Assembly (NCBI GenBank): GCA_023433965.1
Contig: JAEYTQ010000054.1
Coordinates: 1 to 5,637 of the forward strand
Length of the DNA stretch: 5,637 nucleotides
Source: Pseudomonadota bacterium
GTDB taxonomy: Bacteria > Pseudomonadota > Alphaproteobacteria > Rhizobiales > Xanthobacteraceae
Direction: 5' to 3'
Positions 1 to 4,535 of the stretch are shown one piece after another. A program made the position numbers and the translations under genes. The notes beneath the pieces were generated by a model that saw only the letters and a program-made list of their open reading frames with translations, searched no databases and was not told where the DNA came from. How positions within the stretch are numbered: position 1 is the first letter of the stretch; each line of letters opens with the position of its first letter.

Positions 1-339
1 CCGGTAGGGCGTGCTGTAGGGCTCGACGCGGAGCGAGGCATTGGCAAGAAGCCCGATCTTGGCGGTCGGCGCTTGCTGCAATTCGCCGTTCGGGCCGCGA
101 TGGACGTTGTATTGCCAGCCGGTGAGGTCGCGCTTCTGTGCCAGCGCGCGGGCGACGGCGCTCGCATCGTCGCCGCCCAGCGCCTGAAGCTCCTGTGCCG
201 ACAACCCGACGATGATTTCGTCCTTGATGGTGACAATCTTGAACAGGTTCATCTTGATCTCCTGCGCCCATGCGCCTTGAATCGAGAGGGTGAGAAGCGC
301 AACTGCGGCGCCTTTGATGAGATCGCAGCGAGAAAGCAT
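1..339 (-). CDS. Small exported protein of unknown function (C-terminus beyond window)
   Basis: The reading frame is open from ATG at 339 to the window edge: 113 residues are visible and the stop lies outside. The first 25 residues look like a signal peptide: a short basic N-region (R4, K9), a hydrophobic core GAAVALLTLSI, and a likely signal peptidase I site AWA|QE. The mature part runs through KMNLFKIVTIKDEI, a polar Ala/Asp stretch, LTGWQYNV and a Gly/Asn turn to NASLRVEPYSTP. I recall similar small conserved hypothetical proteins in Bradyrhizobium, but I know no function and assign none. A purine-rich ribosome binding site (AAAGGA, 347-352) lies 7 nt before ATG 339. A second start at ATG 252 (Met30, MNLFKIV...) has an even better site (AGGAG, 6 nt spacing) and would remove the signal peptide. 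The 339 start is chosen because the segment it adds is a convincing signal peptide. No neighbour on this strand is visible. Confidence 0.75.
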   Translation of the reverse strand, partial: MLSRCDLIKGAAVALLTLSIQGAWAQEIKMNLFKIVTIKDEIIVGLSAQELQALGGDDASAVARALAQKRDLTGWQYNVHRGPNGELQQAPTAKIGLLANASLRVEPYSTPYR

Positions 340-952
340 GCCGTCGTCCTTTGGTGCTGACGCGCGCCTGAATCGAAGTGTTTCCAGCCATGGCGCCCGT
401 ATCTGCGTGGCCGTGCCGCAACGGCTTGGTCGCTCGCTCGTGGATGGTGGTTCACGGCGGAATCGCATCCGAGCCGGCGGATGCCGGCGCGAGAGCCGCG
501 CCATGATCAGCACCGCGCTACAGCGACCCTCATGCCGGTCATGCAACCGCAGGGATCTGCTCAACAATTACGTGTATACTGCGGAAGGATCGCCAATTCG
601 TGCCGCCAATGTGCATTCACATCCAGAAACGTGGCGGAATGCTGTTACGATCGAGAGCGACCAAGAGCTGTTTGCATGATTGATGCCACTTCTTGACGCA
701 GGTGGGTGACGGCGCCCGATATTCCTGTTATCCGGAATTGTCGTGGCGCGATGCAGGCCGAGCATCGCTACATCTCACGGTTGGGCTTGCGGGGAGGGTT
801 GTTCCCGGGCATAGTTACAACCAGATGGAGCCGCCGTCAGGATGCGGTTCGGCGTGCAACCCTGCGGCCCCCGGGCGGGAGTACGTCGCGATAGGCTCTG
901 TTGCGGCGTTCGGTTCTTGATTGTGAAGACCGATGCTTGTCATAGGTGCGAG
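340..952. other. Gene-free interval, about 610 bp
   Basis: No supportable gene was found on either strand. The open frames here are short. They are rich in Arg, Cys, His and Ser, as expected of chance translation of GC-rich DNA, and they overlap each other in several frames. The left end must hold the leader and promoter of the minus-strand gene starting at 339, and the right end those of the plus-strand gene at 953. Possible promoter pieces on the plus strand are TATACT at 575-580, with no good -35 at the usual distance, and TTGACG at 693-698 followed by GATATT at 718-723 (19 nt spacer, longer than ideal). Neither is strong enough to call. No tRNA, rRNA, CRISPR or insertion-sequence end was seen. 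Confidence 0.5.
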
Positions 953-1138
953 ATGAAGAACCTCAATTTCGCGGCTGAGTTGCATCTGAAGCTCGGTGTG
1001 CCTGCAAGCAGCACTGTCGAAAGCCTGCGCCTGCTCCGTGCCTTCCTGAAGCTCGCGCCTCGGCAGCGTTTCGAAGTGATCAAGCTGATCGAAGACCTCG
1101 CGACCGAAGACGCTCTTCCCGAGCACCCCCTGTCCTGA
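953..1138 (+). CDS. Small hypothetical protein (61 aa), resembles the C-terminal tail of rhizobial XRE regulators
   Basis: The chosen start, ATG 953, gives 61 residues (MKNLNFAAEL...ALPEHPLS). The frame stays open upstream to an ATG at 842, but the 37 added residues are Cys/Arg-rich and look non-coding, so the shorter form is preferred. The ribosome binding site is weak (AGG at 944-946). Residues 22-50 (ESLRLLRAF, then LKLAPRQRF and EVIKLIEDLA) form a probable amphipathic helix pair. Their pattern, L-x-RAF-x-(K/R)-L-x-P-x-x-R-x-x-V-I-x-L-I-x-x-L-A, resembles the tail that follows the helix-turn-helix domain in many rhizobial XRE-family regulators. No helix-turn-helix is present, so DNA binding is not supported. 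It could be a remnant of such a regulator, or a small interaction module. It precedes the phasin gene by 132 bp, with a GC-rich hairpin between them, so co-transcription is uncertain. Confidence 0.6.
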   Translation: MKNLNFAAELHLKLGVPASSTVESLRLLRAFLKLAPRQRFEVIKLIEDLATEDALPEHPLS

Positions 1139-1164
1139 GGCCGGCCGCCGCGCGCCAGCGCTTA

Positions 1165-1182
1165 CGCCGCCCGTTGGCGGCG
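1165..1182 (+). terminator. GC-rich hairpin between the 61-aa gene and the phasin gene
   Basis: This is a perfect 7-bp inverted repeat, CGCCGCC-CGTT-GGCGGCG, with a 4-nt loop, starting 26 nt after the stop codon at 1138. There is no T-tract after it, so it is not a canonical intrinsic terminator. It may attenuate read-through, protect the 3' end of the upstream message, or simply reflect GC-rich intergenic DNA. Confidence 0.35.
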
Positions 1183-1270
1183 CCGCCCCGGCAGCGCTCA
1201 TCCGGCGCGGGCCGCTGGATGGCGGTCCGGCAAGTGTGCTATTCAAATGGGGAAAAGGGAGGAATGAACC

Positions 1271-1612
1271 ATGATCGAACCGAAGATCGAAGTTCCGGCC
1301 GAACTGCGTGACTTGGCTGAGAAGACGATCGATCAGGCTGAAAAGGCATTCGGTATGTTCTTTGAAGCCGCCACCAAGTCGATGTCGTCCGTACCCGGGG
1401 CCGGGACCGAGGTGTCGAAGCAGGCGCTGGCTTTCACGGAACAGAACATGAAGTCGGCCTTCGAGCATGCGCGCAAACTGGTGCATGCTACCGACCTCCA
1501 GGAAGCGATGCGAATCCAGTCTGATTTTCTGCGCAGTCAGTTCACCAGCGCTGGAGATCACATGCGCCAGATGACCGGCAGTCTCATGCAGCCGGGCAAG
1601 GACAAGTCCTGA
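1271..1612 (+). CDS. Phasin family protein (PHA granule-associated)
   Basis: This 113-residue protein matches the Phasin_2 type common in rhizobia and is close to that family's usual length. Phasins coat polyhydroxyalkanoate granules in the cytoplasm and control their size, number and access by synthase and depolymerase. The sequence is almost wholly helical and amphipathic, with no signal peptide or membrane segment. It opens with EVPAELRDLAEKTIDQAEKA (residues 7-26), continues with AFGMFFEAATKSM (26-38), and ends with a typical phasin segment, HARKLVHATDLQEAMRIQ (66-83) followed by SDFLRSQF. The tail MQPGKDKS is short and basic. The start is secure: GGAGG at 1258-1262 lies 8 nt before ATG 1271, in a purine-rich leader. 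No clear -35/-10 pair was seen in 1139-1257. Rhizobial genomes carry several phasin paralogues, so no specific gene symbol is assigned. A terminator-like hairpin lies 129 nt downstream. Confidence 0.92.
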   Translation: MIEPKIEVPAELRDLAEKTIDQAEKAFGMFFEAATKSMSSVPGAGTEVSKQALAFTEQNMKSAFEHARKLVHATDLQEAMRIQSDFLRSQFTSAGDHMRQMTGSLMQPGKDKS

Positions 1613-1692
1613 TTCAGGACCAGCGCATCACTTGCCCAAAAATTGAACTTGCGCGGCGTGCAGATCCGAACTTCGATGCTCGCGCAGATCCA

Positions 1693-1725
1693 TGACGGGC
1701 CACCGAATGAGTTCATTCGCCGTCA
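1693..1725. other. Nested hairpin downstream of the phasin gene
   Basis: The inner stem CGAATGA (1704-1710) and TCATTCG (1713-1719) is a perfect inverted repeat; in RNA it gives 6 bp closed by an AGTT loop. It sits inside an outer stem TGACGG (1693-1698) with CCGTCA (1720-1725), with a 5-nt bulge on the left (1699-1703). The outer and inner right arms are contiguous, so the two stems can stack. This fits a structured 3' untranslated region of the phasin message or part of a small RNA. It has no T-tract and is not itself a terminator. Confidence 0.45.
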
Positions 1726-1740
1726 GTCATCTCTTCTGCT

Positions 1741-1768
1741 GATCCCTGTCGGTCCTCCGGCAGGGATT
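1741..1768 (+). terminator. Terminator-like hairpin 129 nt after the phasin stop
   Basis: ATCCCTGTCGG (1742-1752) pairs with CCGGCAGGGAT (1757-1767) around the loop TCCT: 11 bp with one G-U wobble, extendable by a G-U pair at 1741/1768. It is followed by a T-rich but interrupted run, TTGCATTTG. This is the best candidate transcription end for the phasin unit. The poor T-tract makes termination efficiency uncertain. Confidence 0.55.
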
Positions 1769-1803
1769 TGCATTTGTGGCAGATATCGTGCCGGGCGCGA
1801 CCA

Positions 1804-1840
1804 AAGCGCGACGACATTCGGATGAATCGTCATCGCGCTT
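1804..1840. repeat. Palindromic intergenic repeat, unit A
   Basis: AAGCGCGACGAC (1804-1815) faces GTCATCGCGCTT (1829-1840), complementary at 11 of 12 positions, with an inner ATTC/GAAT pair closing a GGAT loop and one unpaired C. I recall near-identical elements (AAAGCGCGATGACGATTC...) scattered in Bradyrhizobium and Rhodopseudomonas intergenic regions, often joined to unit B as here. The match is from memory and was not searched. There is no sign of coding or of an insertion-sequence end. Confidence 0.6.
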
Positions 1841-1855
1841 CAGGTTATCGTATAC

Positions 1856-1900
1856 GCATGATCTTTCCGGAATACCGCTTCGCGCTTTTCCGGATCATGC
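1856..1900. repeat. Palindromic intergenic repeat, unit B (GCATGATC...GATCATGC)
   Basis: GCATGATC (1856-1863) is matched perfectly by GATCATGC (1893-1900). Inside, CGGAA (1868-1872) pairs with TTCCG (1888-1892), leaving a one-sided TTTC bulge and a loop containing CCGCTTCGCGC. The arms and the TTTCCGG...TTTTCCGG layout match a high-copy palindromic element I associate with Bradyrhizobium-type genomes. It ends 1 nt before the stop codon (1904-1902) of the minus-strand cytochrome gene, so in that transcript it forms a hairpin almost directly after the stop. It may act as a 3' end or mRNA stabiliser. Confidence 0.65.
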
Positions 1901-1901
1901 T

Positions 1902-2219
1902 TTAGCGCAATGATGCGATATAGGCTGCGATGTCGCCGGCTTCGGTCCGGCTCAGCGGGAAATTGGGCATCTTCGGGTGCGGATCGAGCAGGAAGAACGC
2001 AAGCCGCTCCGGACTGAAATCCGGCTTGCGCGCCACCGAGGCAAAGGAGGGGACGTCGGCGCTCGCCTGGGTCTGGCCGTTCGCAACGACATGGCAGCTT
2101 GCGCACCAGCGCTTGGCGAGGTCGGCCCCGTGACCAGCATCGGCCGCGCGCGCAGACGAGGCGCCGACACTCGAGGTTACGGCAAGCAGCAGGCCGATTC
2201 GTCGCAAATGCTGGCGCAT
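1902..2219 (-). CDS. Small exported class I c-type cytochrome
   Basis: The 105-residue product is a periplasmic electron carrier. Residues 1-25 form a signal peptide (MRQHLRRIG, then a hydrophobic run, then SARA|AD). The haem-binding motif is CASCH (C39, C42, H43, with His as one axial ligand). The second ligand is probably Met74 in HPKMPNF, the usual place before the C-terminal helix TEAGDIAAYIASLR. At about 80 mature residues it is one of the smallest monohaem types. Its redox partner cannot be told from the sequence. The start at 2219 is chosen over an in-frame ATG at 2267 because it places the basic residues directly before the hydrophobic core and has AAGG 7 nt upstream. The TAA stop lies next to palindromic repeat unit B. 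It lies downstream of the TpsB transporter gene on the same strand, so co-transcription is possible, but a functional link is not evident. Confidence 0.9.
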   Translation of the reverse strand: MRQHLRRIGLLLAVTSSVGASSARAADAGHGADLAKRWCASCHVVANGQTQASADVPSFASVARKPDFSPERLAFFLLDPHPKMPNFPLSRTEAGDIAAYIASLR

Positions 2220-2254
2220 AGGGTAACCTTCATGCAGTCGTTGCGGCCGCATGC

Positions 2255-2479
2255 CTATCCGCAACATGATCCCGGAAACTGCGAGAGATCAATGCGAGCG
2301 ATGATCGACCGCAGCAGTTTGCGCACCGGACGATAGAGATGCCGTACGAAGGCCGGCATTCTGGCCGCGGGCAAACCAAGATGTCGTATATCAGGGCTTG
2401 TTGTGTCAAGGCGTCTTGTGTCGAGACCCTTCGTACCGAGACTTTCGATGTATTGGGACACGTGACTCTCCGGGGCCAT
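2255..2479 (-). CDS. Doubtful small ORF (74 aa) between the TpsB and cytochrome genes
   Basis: An open frame begins MAPESHVSQY and ends DLSQFPGSCCG. It fills the gap between the TpsB stop (2613) and the cytochrome start (2219) on the same strand, so it could be the middle gene of a three-gene transcript. The central part (residues 12-36) has a five-residue rhythm (SLGTK, GLDTR, RLDTT, SPDIR, HLGLP) that comes from a degenerate 15-bp tandem repeat. The later part, RHLYRPVRKLLRSIIARI, would be a basic amphipathic helix. No family is recognised and there is no signal peptide. The start is unclear: AGGA lies 11 nt before ATG 2479, ATG 2542 has GGGAG only 3 nt away, and the frame is open to a GTG at 2605. 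Codon choice is less GC-biased than in neighbouring genes, which argues against coding. Confidence 0.3.
   Translation of the reverse strand: MAPESHVSQYIESLGTKGLDTRRLDTTSPDIRHLGLPAARMPAFVRHLYRPVRKLLRSIIARIDLSQFPGSCCG
2401..2445. repeat. Degenerate 15-bp tandem repeat, about 3 units
   Basis: Units start at 2401 (TTGTGTCAAGGCGTC), 2416 (TTGTGTCGAGACCCT) and 2431 (TCGTACCGAGACTTT). The first seven bases of the first two are identical, and the second and third share CGAGAC at the same phase. The 15-bp period equals five codons and so keeps the reading frame of the small minus-strand ORF. Confidence 0.4.
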
Positions 2480-2612
2480 GGGATCTTGTATCCTGTTGCC
2501 TCGGCAGCGCCTTGATCTGCCGCAAAGCGAGTTTGGCCTCATGATCTCCCGGAAGAGCGCGAGCGCGTGCTGGCGCTGTCGCGCAGGAAGCATCGAGCGC
2601 CGCACCCGCAGG

Positions 2613-4406
2613 CTAAAGGCAGCGGGCGTTGCCGCGTTCGGGGCAGAGCCGGAATGCGCTCGACAGCGTGAACAGGAAGCGTGGGCTGCGGCGCGCGTTG
2701 TCCGGCGACCGGTAGCTCAAGGGTACGGCGACCCCGAAATCGACGTGGAGATCGTCCGGTAGGAAGAAGCGCACGCCGGCGCCCGCCGATGTGAGCGACA
2801 GACCGTCGCTGAGCCTGTAACCATGATTCCAGGCGGCGCCAGCGTCGCCAAAGGCGTAGAGCTGATAGCCGGTCCAGTAGCGGAAATCGAGCTTCTGGTC
2901 GAAGCGGAGCTCGAGCGAGCCGGCGAGGCCGTTGTCGCCGCTGATTTCGGCCGCGCCATAGCCGCGGCCGAACGCCGCGCCGCCAAGATAGAACTGCTGC
3001 GAAATGAAGAGCGGCCGCGACGCCGTCTGGCTCGCCGCTGCAAGCTTGAGAGACCAGGCATCGTTGATCGTCTGGTAGCGCGTGAACCAGAGGTTCAACA
3101 CCGAGAAGTTCGAGGAGGCGCCGTCGCGCGACAGCAGATCGTCGCTGAAATGCGAAGCGCCAAATACGTCGAGGCCCTGGCGAAAGGTCACGGTCGCGAA
3201 ATTGGTGCCGCCGAAGGAATCCTGCAGCCGATAGTCGGCGGTCAGGCTCGCCGTTCTGATGTGATCGTTGTACCAGGGGCCGTAAAGGTCGTGCTCGGAT
3301 ACATTGCTGAAGGCCGTCGCCGCAGTCAGCGTGAGCGTGGAGGACTGGGATTGCAGCGGGACGATGCTCGCGCGCAGCTCTACAGCCTCAGTGGTTGTGA
3401 TGTCGCTGTCGAGGCGGCGGGCATCGCCTGGCCTGACCGCGCTGTAGAGGACCGAGGCGCCGAGGCGGACCCCGTCGACGCCGACGGGCGTGTCATAGGA
3501 CAGACGTGCAAAGCCGAGCTGGCGAGGGTCGTTGGCGATCGTCGAGAGGTTGACTGCCAGCGTGTCTCCGGGCGTGAGATAGGAGTTGAATGCGCCGGTG
3601 GCGTAGGTCTGCCAAGGGCCGACCGAGGAGGATCCGAGATTGTCCAGGCCAACCGAGGAGAAGACGTGCCAGGTCTTCAAAGAGACGATAAGGCGGAAGC
3701 GGCCGGTGACGCCGCCGATCTCTTCAATAGCGGTGTCGGCGATCCGGACACCCGGCCTGCCGTTGATGAGAAAGAGCTGGCGTTCGAGCGTCGGCAGGCG
3801 TGATGGATGCTCGGCCAGAATCGGTCCGAGCATCGGCCGGATGCCGAACTGCTCGGCGCCATCGCCTTTCAGCTCGACCTCCACGATGGCGCCTTCGATC
3901 ACCTGGATACGGACCTGACCATCGGTAATGTCCTGCGGCGGCACGATGGCCCGGCTCAGATGGAAGCCATCGGCGCGGTAGAGATCGCTGATCGCACCGG
4001 AGATCGCGGCGAGATCCGCCTGCGAGACCTTCTTGCCGAGATAGGGCTGATAGACCGCGGCAACGCGATCGCGAGAGACGGCGTGGGCGCCGTTGACGCG
4101 GACGCCGCGCAGCACGAATTGCGGCTTGGTATCGCCGCCGGTGTTAGGCTGGCCGACTGCCGGCAACCTGACCGGCGGTCGCTCCAGCGTTTCCCGTTCG
4201 GTTTGGTTCTCAAAGTATTTCTCGGGCTGCCGAGGATCGAAGCCCGGCTGGTTCGCCCCCTGGGCGAGGACCTGCGGAATTCCGGCAAAGAGGGCGAAGA
4301 CCGCGAATGCGGTAAGGAGATGCCGTCTCCCCAGCCGCGTAGCCGAGCTTTCTCCGTAGTTTGACGGAGAGGTGGCCCCGCAGTGGGAAGGGTCCATTAG
4401 GCGCAT
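2613..4406 (-). CDS. ShlB/FhaC/HecB-family TpsB transporter (two-partner secretion outer-membrane protein)
   Basis: The 597-residue protein is full length for the family. TpsB proteins are Omp85-superfamily barrels that recognise one secreted TpsA partner in the periplasm and move it across the outer membrane. A signal peptide ends near VLA|QG (residue 48), preceded by an unusually long polar N-region of about 28 residues. A charged linker (50-95) contains a Pro-rich stretch. POTRA_2 spans roughly 97-172 (FVLRGVRVNGAHAVS...QVRIQVIEG) and a second POTRA roughly 173-246. The barrel runs from about 250. Two hallmark motifs are intact: F-G-R-G-Y at 479-483, the conserved RGY-type tip of loop L6, and F-G-D-A-G at 519-523. 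The Arg and Asp of these motifs are known to pair in FhaC. The barrel signal FLFTLSSAF ends at F585 and is followed by 12 extra residues with two Cys. The start is uncertain: ATG 4406 has only a weak GAAAAA leader, and ATG 4397 has none. No TpsA is adjacent within the window. Confidence 0.92.
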   Translation of the reverse strand: MRLMDPSHCGATSPSNYGESSATRLGRRHLLTAFAVFALFAGIPQVLAQGANQPGFDPRQPEKYFENQTERETLERPPVRLPAVGQPNTGGDTKPQFVLRGVRVNGAHAVSRDRVAAVYQPYLGKKVSQADLAAISGAISDLYRADGFHLSRAIVPPQDITDGQVRIQVIEGAIVEVELKGDGAEQFGIRPMLGPILAEHPSRLPTLERQLFLINGRPGVRIADTAIEEIGGVTGRFRLIVSLKTWHVFSSVGLDNLGSSSVGPWQTYATGAFNSYLTPGDTLAVNLSTIANDPRQLGFARLSYDTPVGVDGVRLGASVLYSAVRPGDARRLDSDITTTEAVELRASIVPLQSQSSTLTLTAATAFSNVSEHDLYGPWYNDHIRTASLTADYRLQDSFGGTNFATVTFRQGLDVFGASHFSDDLLSRDGASSNFSVLNLWFTRYQTINDAWSLKLAAASQTASRPLFISQQFYLGGAAFGRGYGAAEISGDNGLAGSLELRFDQKLDFRYWTGYQLYAFGDAGAAWNHGYRLSDGLSLTSAGAGVRFFLPDDLHVDFGVAVPLSYRSPDNARRSPRFLFTLSSAFRLCPERGNARCL

Positions 4407-4535
4407 GATTTTTCATAGTTTTTTATGGTCAATGATTGGTTAATCCGGCCTCTGCGCTGGTCGCTTCCTGCTAATTCTATCTTGAGTGATTTCGGATACC
4501 CCTCAGGCTTGGCTGTAAGCGGACTGAGGTTGGTG
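4407..4535. promoter_or_regulatory. Divergent control region between the TpsB and FecR-like genes
   Basis: This 129-bp gap must carry the start signals of both divergent genes. Its left third (4407-4445) is strongly AT-rich against a GC-rich background, with two T-runs, and is a natural place for promoter opening or for an AT-seeking repressor. A TTGACC box on the minus strand (4427-4432) lies too near the TpsB start for a standard promoter with an untranslated leader. On the plus strand TTGGTT (4436-4441) and TTCTAT (4475-4480) are too far apart to be a -35/-10 pair. Individual promoters are therefore not called. Confidence 0.5.
4501..4529 (+). promoter_or_regulatory. Leader hairpin covering the ribosome binding site of the FecR-like gene
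   Basis: CCTCAG (4501-4506) pairs with CTGAGG (4524-4529), and GCTT (4507-4510) with AAGC (4517-4520), around the loop GGCTGT, leaving a 3-nt bulge GGA (4521-4523). The GAGG at 4526-4529 is the Shine-Dalgarno sequence of the gene starting at 4536. In the folded form it is fully base-paired with CCTC at 4501-4504. This would lower translation unless the hairpin is opened by heat, a ligand, an RNA or a protein. The pairing is seen in the sequence; the regulatory role is inferred. Confidence 0.5.

Noticed and set aside
290..920. Several overlapping small open frames on both strands in the gene-free interval
   Set aside because: They overlap one another, lack ribosome binding sites, and give Arg/Ser/Cys-rich products with no order.
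815..1561. 248-codon open frame on the minus strand opposite the phasin gene and the 61-aa gene
   Set aside because: The phasin on the other strand is certain and has a strong ribosome site. The antisense product shows no recognisable domain and spans an intergenic GC-rich hairpin as Pro/Gly/Ser low complexity.
1643..1825. 60-codon plus-strand frame after the phasin gene
   Set aside because: It begins at a TTG without a ribosome site and runs through two RNA hairpins and half of a palindromic repeat.
2263..2280. ACATGATCCCGGAAACTG, similar to one arm of palindromic repeat unit B
   Set aside because: The facing arm is absent and the match is partial. It may be a degenerate half element, but this cannot be supported.
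2711..2725. GGTAGCTCAAGGGTA, which looks like the D-arm of a tRNA
   Set aside because: It lies inside the TpsB coding sequence, and no acceptor stem, anticodon arm or TTC-containing T-arm was found at the right distances.
2823..3803. Long open frame (326 codons) on the plus strand opposite the TpsB gene
   Set aside because: It lies wholly antisense to a clear barrel-protein gene. Its translation is Arg/Glu/Ala/Val-rich with no domain, and long antisense frames are common opposite GC-rich coding DNA. The frame at 3807-4364 is rejected for the same reason.
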